NCBI RefSeq assembly: GCF_001938945.1
Contig: NZ_MKIO01000040.1
Coordinates: forward strand, 295,597 to 359,596
Source: Xaviernesmea rhizosphaerae
GTDB taxonomy: Bacteria; Pseudomonadota; Alphaproteobacteria; Rhizobiales; Rhizobiaceae
Length of the DNA: 64,000 nucleotides
Direction: 5' to 3'
A program made the position numbers and the translations under genes. Below the pieces are notes generated by a model. It was not told the origin of the DNA and searched no databases. It saw only the letters and a list, made by a program, of their open reading frames with translations. This document shows, piece after piece, positions 26,534-34,612 of this stretch. How positions within the stretch are numbered: the stretch's first letter is position 1; every line of letters starts with the position of its first letter.

Positions 26534-27805
26534 CTACTTGAAGACGGCGTTCGGGTCGTCGAGGCTCTTGGAGCCTTCGAGCTTGACGGTGCCGAGATCG
26601 AGCGCGGCGATGATCCGCTCCACGGTCTTGGCCTGCGATACCAGAGCATCGACGGCGGCCTGGATCAGGGCATTGCCCTCCTTGTTGCCCTCGGCGATCA
26701 TCTGGTCGTAATGTTCGGTGGTGCGGGCGCGCTCGGCAATCGCCTCCATCGCCTTGACGCTGGCGTCGAGCTTCTCGCTCATTTCCTTGTCGAGCGCCGG
26801 ATCCTTGGCCGCGACCAGATCGTGCAGCGACGGGCCGGTCAGGGTCTTGCCGTCAAGCGTCTTGTAGATGCCGGTATAGGCCGAGCGGATGCCGATCGCG
26901 TCATGCAGATGCGAATTGTGGGTGTTGTCGGAGAAGCAGTCCTGCTCCTCTTCCGGATCGTGCAGCAGCAGGCCGAGCTTCATGCGCTCACCCGCCAGCT
27001 CGCCATAGGAGAGCGAGCCCATGCCGGTGAGGATCGCGGTCAGCCCCTCCTTGGGATCGGCTTCCACCGTCTTGGCGGCCTCGCCCTTTGGCGCCCAGTT
27101 TTCCGTCATCTCCTTGAGGTCGGAAACGAGCAGGTCGGTCGCGGCCTTGAGATAGGCGGCGCGGCGGTCGCAATTTTCGTGGGTGCAGGCCTTGAGGTCG
27201 TAATCCGTGTAAGGCCGGTTGCCGGCGCCCGGCCCGGTGCCGTTGAGATCCTGGCCCCAGAGCAGGAATTCGATGGCGTGGTAGCCGGTGGCCACATTCG
27301 CCTCGATACCGCCGGCCTCCTGCAGGCTCTCCGACAGAAGCTCCGGGGTGATCTTCGAGGTATCGACGGTCTTGCCGCCGATGGTGATCGACTTGTTGGC
27401 GATGACATTGGCGGTGAAGAGCGGGTTCTCGTCGCTCTCGGTGCCGTAGCTCGGATCGACATAGTCGATCAGGCCTTCATCGAGCGGCCAGGAATTCACC
27501 TTGCCTTCCCAGTCATCGACGATCTTGTTGCCGAAGCGATAGACCTCGGTCTCCATGTAGGGGTTGCGCGCGGCGAGCCAGGCTTCGCGCGCAGCGGCCA
27601 GCGTCTTTTCGCTCGGCGCGGCGAGGAAGGCATCCACGGCCTTCTGCAAGGCCTCGGCCCCCTTCAGCGCGTCGGCATATTTCGCATGACCGACCTCGGC
27701 ATAGTGGCGGACGACGGCCGCAGGATCGGCGGCGGACGCCGGTGCGACGGCTAGGAGCGACACGGTGGCGCTGAGCGCCAGAACGGTGCGGCGGAAAAAC
27801 AGCAT
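26534..27805 (-). CDS. Imelysin family protein (IrpA-like), first copy
   Basis: This is a 423-residue periplasmic protein with signal peptide MLFFRRTVLALSATVSLLAV cleaved near ASA-AD. The IrpA hallmark GYHAIEFLLWGQ lies at 174-185, with His176 and Glu179 of the GxHxxE motif. Two clusters of acidic and His residues (DPEEEQDCFSDNTHNSHLHD) could contribute to metal binding. IrpA-type proteins are needed for growth at low iron in cyanobacteria and are iron-regulated in many bacteria. It is the first gene of the locus; a palindrome near 27876-27892 may be an iron-responsive operator. Confidence 0.92.
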   Translation of the reverse strand: MLFFRRTVLALSATVSLLAVAPASAADPAAVVRHYAEVGHAKYADALKGAEALQKAVDAFLAAPSEKTLAAAREAWLAARNPYMETEVYRFGNKIVDDWEGKVNSWPLDEGLIDYVDPSYGTESDENPLFTANVIANKSITIGGKTVDTSKITPELLSESLQEAGGIEANVATGYHAIEFLLWGQDLNGTGPGAGNRPYTDYDLKACTHENCDRRAAYLKAATDLLVSDLKEMTENWAPKGEAAKTVEADPKEGLTAILTGMGSLSYGELAGERMKLGLLLHDPEEEQDCFSDNTHNSHLHDAIGIRSAYTGIYKTLDGKTLTGPSLHDLVAAKDPALDKEMSEKLDASVKAMEAIAERARTTEHYDQMIAEGNKEGNALIQAAVDALVSQAKTVERIIAALDLGTVKLEGSKSLDDPNAVFK

Positions 27806-27875
27806 GGAACGACCCTTTGCGTCAAACAGGGCGCCGGCCCCCGGTCACCCGCTTCGCCCGTTCTCATGGCGCAAA

Positions 27876-27892
27876 TTTAAACTGGTGTCAAA
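27876..27892. promoter_or_regulatory. Candidate iron-responsive operator (Irr ICE-like)
   Basis: TTTAAAC-TGG-TGTCAAA is a 17-base imperfect palindrome resembling the rhizobial ICE motif (TTTAGAA-N3-TTCTAAA), 71-87 bases upstream of the IrpA-like start. The match is partial, especially in the inner bases, so this is a proposal from position and context only. Confidence 0.3.
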
Positions 27893-27963
27893 GAGGAAAG
27901 TTTTTCACGGACGGATCACCGAAACGTCATCCCGGTGTCACGAGCCGATGTCATGCCGCAGTG

Positions 27964-29250
27964 TCACGACGCCTTGCGCGTCATAACACTGAAGAAAAAG
28001 CCGTCGGTGCCGGTGGTGGCCGGGGTCAGCGTCAGCCCGCCCTTTTCGCCCGCCCAGGGCTCGGGCGCGCCGGCAAACAGGCGCTGATAGACCGGCAGGG
28101 CCGGCTTCTGCTCGAAGTCGGCATGGGCGGCGACAAAAGCCTGGGCCTGCGCCTCGTTTTCCGCCGGCAGGACCGAGCAGGTGATATAGACGAGCGTGCC
28201 GCCGGGGCGCACATGGCGTGCGGCATTGGCGAGCGCATCCTGCTGCTGCGACAGGCGCTCCTCCAGGCTGCGCTCGGTCAGCCGCCATTTGGTGTCCGGC
28301 CGGCGCCGCCAGGTGCCGGTCCCCGTGCAGGGCGCGTCCACGAGAACGATGTCGCAGCCGTCGTCCAGCGCCTTGAGCTGCTGCGGCCGGTCATGCACCT
28401 GCACATTGCGCGTGCCTGCGCGCTTCAGCCGCTCGATGATCGGCGCCAGGCGCTTGCGGTCGGCGTCGAAGGCGTGGATCTGGCCCTTGTTGCGCATGAG
28501 GGCGGAGAGCGCCAGCGTCTTGCCGCCGCCGCCGGCGCAATAATCGAGAATCTGGTCGCCGTCCCGTGGATCGACCAGTTCGGAGACGATCTGCGATCCC
28601 TCGTCCTGCACCTCGAACCAGCCCTTGGCGAAGGTCAGCTCGGCCGTGACATTGGGAAGCCGCGAGGCTCCTTCGCCTGGCGCGATGCGGATGCCGTCAT
28701 GGGCGATGGCGGAGGGCTTCGCCCCCGTCTCCTCCAAGGCCGCGATCACCTTGTCGCGCGGCGCTTTCAGCCGGTTGGCGCGCAAGTCCAGGGAGGGGCG
28801 CTCGGCCAGAGCCTGCGCCTCGCGGATCCAGGCATCGCCGAAAGCCGCCTCGAAGGCCGGCTGGATCCAGAGCGGAATATCGCCCTGCACATGGGCGGGC
28901 GCATCCTCGAGCCTGCGGGTGGAGAGTGCGGCAAGGGCTGCCTGCGGCAGCGCCGGGGCGAAGCGATCGCCCTCGAGCTCGCCGGCCAGCGCCTCGGCCG
29001 TCAGGCCCCATTGCCGCAGCAGCACAGCAAAGGCCAGCGCTTCAGGGCTCTCGTCCTCCATCAGCCAGGCATGGCTGAGCTTCATGCGCAGGGCGTCATA
29101 GACGATGTTGCCGATGGCCGACCGGTCGCCCGATCCGGCGAAGCGATGGGACAGGCCCCAATCCTTCAGCGCGTCCGCCACCGGCCGACGCCGTGCCTCG
29201 ATATCGGCCAGCACCTCAATGGCGCCGGCGAGCCTTCCGCCCAGCCGCAT
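27964..29250 (-). CDS. rsmB: 16S rRNA (cytosine(967)-C(5))-methyltransferase RsmB family
   Basis: This is a 428-residue RNA m5C methyltransferase. An N-terminal NusB-like helical part (about 1-140) precedes the Rossmann domain with SAM loop DYCAGGGGKTLAL (236-248), motif IV DAPCTGTG (Cys308) and motif VI VYITCSVLPAENE with catalytic Cys358. The start at 29250 has GGAGTGG just upstream. In Rhizobiaceae this protein is usually called RsmB or Fmu; the exact target base should be taken as presumptive. A perfect CtrA-type box lies 76-90 bases upstream. Confidence 0.88.
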   Translation of the reverse strand: MRLGGRLAGAIEVLADIEARRRPVADALKDWGLSHRFAGSGDRSAIGNIVYDALRMKLSHAWLMEDESPEALAFAVLLRQWGLTAEALAGELEGDRFAPALPQAALAALSTRRLEDAPAHVQGDIPLWIQPAFEAAFGDAWIREAQALAERPSLDLRANRLKAPRDKVIAALEETGAKPSAIAHDGIRIAPGEGASRLPNVTAELTFAKGWFEVQDEGSQIVSELVDPRDGDQILDYCAGGGGKTLALSALMRNKGQIHAFDADRKRLAPIIERLKRAGTRNVQVHDRPQQLKALDDGCDIVLVDAPCTGTGTWRRRPDTKWRLTERSLEERLSQQQDALANAARHVRPGGTLVYITCSVLPAENEAQAQAFVAAHADFEQKPALPVYQRLFAGAPEPWAGEKGGLTLTPATTGTDGFFFSVMTRKAS

Positions 29251-29325
29251 GATCCACTCCGTTTTCCTGCCGTGTAACGGCCAAGGTGCGGAAGAGCAAG
29301 ACGCTGCCGCGGTCGGACGCAAAGG

Positions 29326-29340
29326 TTAAGAATTTCTTAA
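29326..29340. promoter_or_regulatory. CtrA-type box upstream of rsmB
   Basis: TTAAGAATTTCTTAA fits TTAA-N7-TTAA exactly and is itself a 15-base palindrome. It lies in the 134-base gap between the RlpA-like gene and rsmB, in the rsmB promoter region. CtrA is the cell-cycle master regulator of Rhizobiales. Confidence 0.5.
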
Positions 29341-29384
29341 TGAGGCGCGGAACCTTTTGCGCAGGCCCCGCATTATGGTCGCTG

Positions 29385-29759
29385 TCAGCCGATGACGTTG
29401 TAGCAGACGTTTGCGGTGCCGGAGCTGACCATGCCGATTTCGCGGGCGGCGGCCTTGGACAGATCGAGGACGCGACCCCGGATGAAGGGTCCGCGATCAT
29501 TGACGCGCACGACCACGGACTTGCCGTTGCGCTTGTTGATGACGTGGATCTTGGTGCCGAAAGCAAGATTGCGGTGGGCGGCAGTGAGCGTTGCGGCGTT
29601 CATTTTCTCGCCTGATGCGGTGCGGGACCCCAGAGCGTACCAGGATGCGCCGCCGCAGCCCTGTGAAGCCGCATAGCTGGATGTGCTGGAACCGAGATGA
29701 GCCCCCAGAGCGACGAATACCGCCATGCAGGCGGTCAAGACTTTCGCTGACTTCAACAA
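29385..29759 (-). CDS. RlpA-like protein with double-psi beta-barrel domain
   Basis: This is a 124-residue protein with a signal peptide (about 1-30) and an RlpA-type barrel: GCGGASWYALGSRTASGE, TAAHRNLAFGTKIHV, VNDRGPFIRGRVLDLS. The NDRGPF and VLDLSKAAA blocks include the catalytic-site region of RlpA lytic transglycosylases (the Asp of NDRGP is kept). It lacks the SPOR domain that targets RlpA to the septum and is not a lipoprotein, so it is a short secreted relative that may act on peptidoglycan generally. A long AT-rich region precedes it. Confidence 0.85.
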   Translation of the reverse strand: MLKSAKVLTACMAVFVALGAHLGSSTSSYAASQGCGGASWYALGSRTASGEKMNAATLTAAHRNLAFGTKIHVINKRNGKSVVVRVNDRGPFIRGRVLDLSKAAAREIGMVSSGTANVCYNVIG

Positions 29760-30211
29760 GTTACCCCTGTGTCTTCATCCGCTCGACTTAGCGAACGAGG
29801 GGGTTTGTCTTGGCCAAAAATGGCGAAACGGTGCCTCAACCGTCGGCGTTGCTCTGCACAGCCATCTATACTTCAAACGAATTTAATTGTGACAATTTTT
29901 TAATTTATTTTAAAAATTGGCAAAGAGTCTTGATTTCGCGTCACGAATCAAAATCGGCCTAATAAGGGATGAGCCGGCTGTTGGCTGTGGCTGAACCACG
30001 GATTCGATTTTTTAAGAGCATGGGGAAAACGCACGAAATTAGAGTAAATTTTTCGTAAATTCGTTTTCAGGTTGCACCCTCGAAGGGCAATCCGCCCATT
30101 TCTGCCTCATTTCCGCAGGCTTTCGAAATGGAATTTTCGACTTCGGCATGAAGATGAAATGGCTTTGCGCGCTTGAAGAGCCGGCTAGGCTCTTCAAGCC
30201 GCGCTCCCGCA
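29760..30211. promoter_or_regulatory. AT-rich regulatory region upstream of the RlpA-like gene
   Basis: This is a 452-base gap, unusually AT-rich around 29870-30070 in a GC-rich chromosome. It includes a near-palindrome CAATTTTT...AAAAATTG (29893-29919) about 135-160 bases upstream of the RlpA-like start and several TTAA half-sites. No gene is seen. AT-rich, T-stretch DNA like this is the kind bound by Ros/MucR-type regulators of rhizobia, an inference. The left-moving SDR gene ends at the right border with a hairpin. Confidence 0.5.
30171..30199 (-). terminator. Perfect hairpin after the SDR-type gene
   Basis: GCTTGAAGAGCC (30171-30182) and GGCTCTTCAAGC (30188-30199) form a 12-bp perfect stem with a 5-base loop, 12 bases after the stop at 30212. 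It lacks a T tract, so it may stabilise the mRNA end rather than act as a simple terminator. Confidence 0.55.
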
Positions 30212-31084
30212 TCATCCCGACCAGCGTCCGCTCAGCCAGAGATCGGCAAGCGACATGCGGTATTCCGGGAAGCGGAAGACATAGCCGGCTTCCTTCAGGC
30301 GCCGGTTGGAGACCCGCTTGTTCTCGCCATAGAAGGAGCGCGCCATGGGAGAGAGCTCCGCCGTCTCGAAGGCGATCTCCGGCGGCGGCGCGACGCCCAT
30401 CAGCCGCGCGGCCTCGGTGACGACGTCCTGCGGCGGGGCGGGCTCATCATCCGTGACATTGAAGATGCCGCCCGCGCCCTTGTCGGCGAGGAACAGCGTG
30501 ACGCCGGCAATGTCCTCAACCCGGATGCGGTTGAAGACCTGGCCCGGCTTGACCAGACGGCGGGCATGGCCTTCGCGGAAATTGACGAAGGTGTTGCGCC
30601 CGGGGCCGTAGATCCCGGCCAGACGCAGGATTGCGACCGGCACCCCCTCCTCTTCACCCGCCGCCATCCACGCGGCTTCCGCAGCCACCCGCTCGCGCGA
30701 GCGCTGCGAGACCGGCCGGCAGACCATCTCCTCATCCACCCATGCGCCGCCATGATCGCCATAGACGCCGACGGTGGAGAGATAGCCGGCCCAGGCGAGC
30801 TGCGGCATCCGCGCCTTGAGCGCGCCACTCTGCGGCCGCATCAGCGGATCGCCGGCGGCCCCCGGCGCGATCGACTGCACCAGATGCGTCGCCGTTTCCA
30901 TGGCGGCGGCGAGATCGGGCCCGATGGTCTCGCCGTCGAACAGCACGGGCTCGATCCCCTGTTCGGCCAGAGTCCTAGCCTTGTCAGCCGAGCGGGTCGT
31001 GCCGGTGACCCTGGCGCCTTCGGCCTTGAAGGCACCGGCAATGGCCCGGCCGGAAAAGCCGGCGCCGAGAATCAGGAGATGCAT
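30212..31084 (-). CDS. NAD-dependent epimerase/dehydratase (SDR) family protein
   Basis: This is a 290-residue atypical short-chain dehydrogenase. MHLLILGAGFSGRAIAGAF is the N-terminal NAD(P)-binding GxGxxG loop. YLSTVGVYGDHGGAWVDE has the S-T-V-G-V-Y-G pattern of the YeeZ-like subgroup. The start at 31084 has GGAGGA 8 bases upstream and lies within the 3' end of queG (13-base overlap), so they form an operon. The product may act on a sugar nucleotide or be a house-cleaning reductase; the substrate is unknown. Confidence 0.85.
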   Translation of the reverse strand: MHLLILGAGFSGRAIAGAFKAEGARVTGTTRSADKARTLAEQGIEPVLFDGETIGPDLAAAMETATHLVQSIAPGAAGDPLMRPQSGALKARMPQLAWAGYLSTVGVYGDHGGAWVDEEMVCRPVSQRSRERVAAEAAWMAAGEEEGVPVAILRLAGIYGPGRNTFVNFREGHARRLVKPGQVFNRIRVEDIAGVTLFLADKGAGGIFNVTDDEPAPPQDVVTEAARLMGVAPPPEIAFETAELSPMARSFYGENKRVSNRRLKEAGYVFRFPEYRMSLADLWLSGRWSG

Positions 31085-32250
31085 GCGGGGTCCTCCAGAC
31101 GTTTCCACTCGCGCAACACCGCCTCATCCTCTTCCGCCGCGATGCGATCGGCAAGGGTGGTGCGGGCCGCAGTCCCCAGAAGCCGTCCGAGCGCCCAGAC
31201 CGCCATGGCGCGAACGACCGGCGTGGCGTCGTCGAGACAGCGCAGAACCGGCTCCACCAGGGCGGGATCGCCGGAATTGCCTGCCGCGATCAGGCAATTG
31301 CGCAGGAAGCGGTCGCGGCCGATCCGCTTGACCGGCGAGCCGGAGAAAAGACTGCGAAACTCTGCGTCGTCCAGGCGAAGCAGATCGGCAAGCGGCGGCG
31401 CCTTCAACTCCTCGCGGGCGCGCAACTTCATTTCGGCCGCCTGCGCCGCGAACTTGTTCCAGGGACAGGCAGCCAGACAATCGTCGCAGCCATAGATGCG
31501 GTTGCCGAAGCTGGCGCGCATCTCGGGCGCAATCTCGCCCTTGTGCTCGATGGTCAGATAGGAAATGCAGCGGCGCGCATCGATCCGGTAGGGCGCGGGG
31601 AAGGCGTCGGTCGGGCAGGCGGAGAGGCAGGCGCGGCAGGAGCCGCAATGATCGCGCTCGGGCGCGTCGATCTCCAGATCCGCCGTGGTGAAGAGGCTGC
31701 CGAGGAACAGCCAGGAGCCGAAATCGCGGCTGACGAGATTGGTGTGCTTGCCCTGCCAGCCCAGGCCCGCCTGCTCGGCCAGCGGCTTTTCCATGACAGG
31801 CGCGGTATCGACGAAGACCTTGACGTCGGCGCCCGCGCGTGCGGCAAAGCGCGTGGCCACCTCCTTCAGCCTGCCCTTGATGACATGGTGATAGTCCCGG
31901 TTCTGCGCATAGACGGAGATGGCGCCGCGATCGGGCATGGACAGCACGGCGCGCGGATCATGCTCCGGTCCGTAATTCATGCCGAACACGACGATCGCGC
32001 GCACCTCGCCCCAGAGCACGCGCGGATCGGCGCGCCGCTCTGCCGTTTCGGCCATCCAGTCCATGGTGCCGTGATAGCCGCGATCGAGAAAGTCGCGCAG
32101 CCGCGCCGGCGCCTCCGGGATGGAATCCGGCAGGGTGATGCGACAGAGGTCGAAGCCCTTGTCCCGGGCCTCGGCCTTGAGGAAAGCCGTCAGCTTCGCT
32201 TTCTGCCGCGCTTCCGGGCTGTCTTTATCTTCAGAAGTCGAGATCCGCAT
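31072..32250 (-). CDS. queG: Epoxyqueuosine reductase
   Basis: This is a 392-residue cobalamin- and iron-sulfur-dependent enzyme for the last step of queuosine synthesis in tRNA wobble positions. Two [4Fe-4S] motifs are visible: CGSCRACLSACP and CDDCLAACP. LAEQAGLGWQGKHTNLVS is the conserved cobalamin-side segment of QueG, and the C-terminal part carries a HEAT-like repeat (RAMAVWALGRL). The gene overlaps the end of the GST gene by 20 bases and the SDR start by 13. No clear ribosome site precedes 32250, fitting translational coupling. Confidence 0.95.
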   Translation of the reverse strand: MRISTSEDKDSPEARQKAKLTAFLKAEARDKGFDLCRITLPDSIPEAPARLRDFLDRGYHGTMDWMAETAERRADPRVLWGEVRAIVVFGMNYGPEHDPRAVLSMPDRGAISVYAQNRDYHHVIKGRLKEVATRFAARAGADVKVFVDTAPVMEKPLAEQAGLGWQGKHTNLVSRDFGSWLFLGSLFTTADLEIDAPERDHCGSCRACLSACPTDAFPAPYRIDARRCISYLTIEHKGEIAPEMRASFGNRIYGCDDCLAACPWNKFAAQAAEMKLRAREELKAPPLADLLRLDDAEFRSLFSGSPVKRIGRDRFLRNCLIAAGNSGDPALVEPVLRCLDDATPVVRAMAVWALGRLLGTAARTTLADRIAAEEDEAVLREWKRLEDPACIS

Positions 32251-32923
32251 AATGCGACACCGGGGTCAGCCCCCGCACCCGCTCGGCAAGGAGCGGACGG
32301 AAGGAGGGGCGCGACTTGATGCGCTGGTACCACTCCTTGGCGGCGGGCGATTCGTTCCAATCGATCTCGCCCATATAGTCCAGGACGGAGATCGCGGCAG
32401 CCCCCGCCAGATCGGCATAGGACAAACGATCGCCCGCCAGATAGGTGCGCGACCCGGCAAGCCAGGACAGATATTTCATATGCTGGCGGATATTGGCGCG
32501 CGAGGTGCGCAGCATCTTGCTGTCCGGCGCCCCGCCGCCTTGCGCAGCCGTCATCTGCAGCTTGAAGATCCGCTCGCGCACCAGGGGGCGCGTCACGTCG
32601 CCCTCCATCTTCTGCAGGAACCACTCGGTCAGCCGCCGGATCTCGGCGCGCTGGAAGGGATCCTCGGCCAGGAGACGCCGATCGCGCTTGAGCACGCCAT
32701 TGGTCTCGTCGACGAATTCAGCGATCACCATCGGCCCGCAGAGCGCGCGCATATTGTCATCGACAAAGACAGGCAGCGTGGCGGCCGGGTTGAGCGCGAG
32801 GAATTCGCGGCGCTTCTCCCAAGGCTGCTCCTCCGTCAGCTCCGGCTGGTAACCGTATTCCGACAGAACGAGACGGATGAACCGCGAGGCGGTCGACATG
32901 GGATGATGATAAAGCGTGGGCAT
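32231..32923 (-). CDS. Glutathione S-transferase family protein
   Basis: This is a 230-residue cytosolic GST. The N-terminal thioredoxin-like domain starts MPTLYHHPMSTASRFIRLV, with the NPAATLPVFVDD cis-proline segment; the helical C-terminal domain has LAGDRLSYADLAGAAAISVLD, the N-capping box with Asp. Substrates are unknown. It is the first gene of a GST-queG-SDR operon; the linkage is common in Rhizobiaceae but has no obvious biochemical reason. Confidence 0.9.
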   Translation of the reverse strand: MPTLYHHPMSTASRFIRLVLSEYGYQPELTEEQPWEKRREFLALNPAATLPVFVDDNMRALCGPMVIAEFVDETNGVLKRDRRLLAEDPFQRAEIRRLTEWFLQKMEGDVTRPLVRERIFKLQMTAAQGGGAPDSKMLRTSRANIRQHMKYLSWLAGSRTYLAGDRLSYADLAGAAAISVLDYMGEIDWNESPAAKEWYQRIKSRPSFRPLLAERVRGLTPVSHYADLDF

Positions 32924-33203
32924 TCTGGCTGTTCGTCCACCGAGGCGCCTGGGCGAAGAGAGGCAATCTCTTAAAATTCTACCAATCAGACCTTAACAAA
33001 TTCATAGGATAGAGACGGTTCGCCACCGCCGCTGCCTGCCTGGGCGAAGCCAAGCCGCCGCAATCTGGGAATTTTCATGACCGGTGGCGAAATCGGGCGT
33101 TTTTTTGCCACAGGATTGACGAATGACACTGTGCACTGCAGCAATTGACGCAGCGCGCTCTTAGCCCGTACCAGAGATCCGACCATTCGAACCGGAGACG
33201 CAT

Positions 33204-34001
33204 ATGGAATATATCAATGTCATCCTGCTGGGCATTATCGAGGGGATTACCGAATTCCTGCCGATTTCCAGCACCGGGCACCTGATCATTGCCGAGCAAT
33301 GGCTGGGCGAGCGGTCGGACACCTTCAACATCGTCATCCAGGCCGGCGCCATTCTGGCTGTGACCATCATCTACTGGCGCCGCCTGATGGAACTCCTGCT
33401 CAACTTCCACAAGCCGGAGAACCGCGACTATGCGCTGAAGCTCATCGTCGCCTTCGGCATCACCGCCGTGCTCGGCCTCCTGGTCAAGAAGCTCGGCTTC
33501 GAACTGCCTGAAAACGCCGAACCAATCGCCTGGGCGCTGATCATCGGCGGCTTCTGGATGATCGCCGCGGAATCGCTCGCCGCCAGAAAGGCGCCGACCG
33601 AACATATCAGCTGGACGGCGGCGATCCTGGTCGGCATCGCCCAGGTCGTGGCCGGCGTGTTCCCCGGCACCTCGCGCTCCGGCGCCACCATCTTCGTCGC
33701 CATGCTCGCGGGCTCCGCCAGCCGCGCGGCGGCCGCCGAATTCACCTTCCTCGTCGGCATTCCCACCATGTATGCCGCCAGCGCCTATTCGCTGCTGAAG
33801 ACGCTGAAGGAACAAGGCACCGCCGGCGAGAACTGGACGCTGCTGGCCATCGCCTTCGTCGTTTCCACCATCACCGCCTTCGTCGCCGTGAAATGGCTGC
33901 TCTCCTACATCCAGAGCAACCGCTTCACCGTCTTCGCCATCTACCGCATCATTCTCGGCGCCATCCTCCTGGGCATGGCCTATATGGGCCTGATCGCCTG
34001 A
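33204..34001 (+). CDS. uppP: Undecaprenyl-diphosphatase
   Basis: This is a 265-residue inner-membrane protein of the UppP/BacA family that recycles the C55 lipid carrier for peptidoglycan and polysaccharide export. Both catalytic segments are present: EGITEFLPISSTGHL near the N-terminus and the PGTSRSGATI P-loop-like motif with Arg, together with multiple membrane helices. The start ATG at 33204 follows a CGGAGACG site. A very strong terminator follows, so it is monocistronic. Confidence 0.96.
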   Translation: MEYINVILLGIIEGITEFLPISSTGHLIIAEQWLGERSDTFNIVIQAGAILAVTIIYWRRLMELLLNFHKPENRDYALKLIVAFGITAVLGLLVKKLGFELPENAEPIAWALIIGGFWMIAAESLAARKAPTEHISWTAAILVGIAQVVAGVFPGTSRSGATIFVAMLAGSASRAAAAEFTFLVGIPTMYAASAYSLLKTLKEQGTAGENWTLLAIAFVVSTITAFVAVKWLLSYIQSNRFTVFAIYRIILGAILLGMAYMGLIA

Positions 34002-34025
34002 CGGTCAGACAATCCCTGAACCCTG

Positions 34026-34064
34026 AAGAGCGACGGATGGCTGCCATCCGTCGCTCTTTGCTTT
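34026..34064 (+). terminator. Rho-independent terminator after uppP
   Basis: AAGAGCGACGGATGG (34026-34040) pairs perfectly over 15 bases with CCATCCGTCGCTCTT (34044-34058), with a CTG loop, followed by TGCTTTT. Confidence 0.88.
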
Positions 34065-34150
34065 TGGGAGACGGCTCGGGCATCGGACATACAGTTCCGC
34101 GCAGCGACGCCGCATCCTGCGCCCGACCGCCTCGGCGACCCTTGAAAAGC

Positions 34151-34184
34151 AAACGGCCCGTCGCGGTTCGCGCGACAGGCCGTG
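34151..34184 (-). terminator. Probable terminator of the small secreted-protein gene
   Basis: On the minus strand GGCCTGTCGCG and CGCGACGGGCC pair over 11 bases with one G-T wobble, followed by GTTTGCTTTT. It lies about 50 bases after the stop at 34229. Confidence 0.7.
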
Positions 34185-34228
34185 AACAAACTCGTATCGG
34201 GAAAGCGATTGAGGCCGGCCGATCCGCC

Positions 34229-34390
34229 TCAGTTGGACGAGGAGCGGATCGATGCGGTGGTGCAGGGATCGACCCCATAGGCGGGGGCGCAATTGTCGTG
34301 ATGACCCGCGACCGTGCGCGGCGCCATGAAGGAGCCCGCAACCACTACCAAAGCCGCACACGCAAAGAAGAGTGTAATGGACCTGCCCAT
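34229..34390 (-). CDS. Small secreted or membrane-anchored peptide
   Basis: This is a 53-residue protein starting at 34390 (AGGGAA just before). A hydrophobic segment, SITLFFACAALVVVAGSF, forms a signal peptide or anchor, followed by a roughly 30-residue tail with two Cys (NCAPAYGVDPC) that could form a disulfide. A terminator follows, and a perfect CtrA-type box lies about 180 bases upstream. I do not recognise a family; the gene call rests on the signal-like start and flanking signals. Confidence 0.55.
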   Translation of the reverse strand: MGRSITLFFACAALVVVAGSFMAPRTVAGHHDNCAPAYGVDPCTTASIRSSSN

Positions 34391-34569
34391 TTCCCTGAAG
34401 CCTTTCGAGGATGTCGTGAGATCACGCGGAAGCCGTCTTTCGCGCCGTTGCCATGGGTCTATGCCCAGCATGGTCAACAATCAATAACGCGGCATCCTGA
34501 AAGAGCGGTAAAGGCTGTCGCCTTTTCGCAGCTGCGGCAGAAGTGCAACGCCTGCCGCAGTTATCAAGG

Positions 34570-34585
34570 TTAACAAAGGGTTAAC
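34570..34585. promoter_or_regulatory. CtrA-type box
   Basis: TTAA-CAAAGGG-TTAAC is a full match to TTAA-N7-TTAAC, about 180 bases upstream of the small secreted peptide and just after the NDUFA9-like stop. The peptide gene, transcribed leftward, is the only plausible local target. Confidence 0.45.
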
Positions 34586-34612
34586 ACCCTTCTCCAGCCG
34601 GTCACTCCGTGC

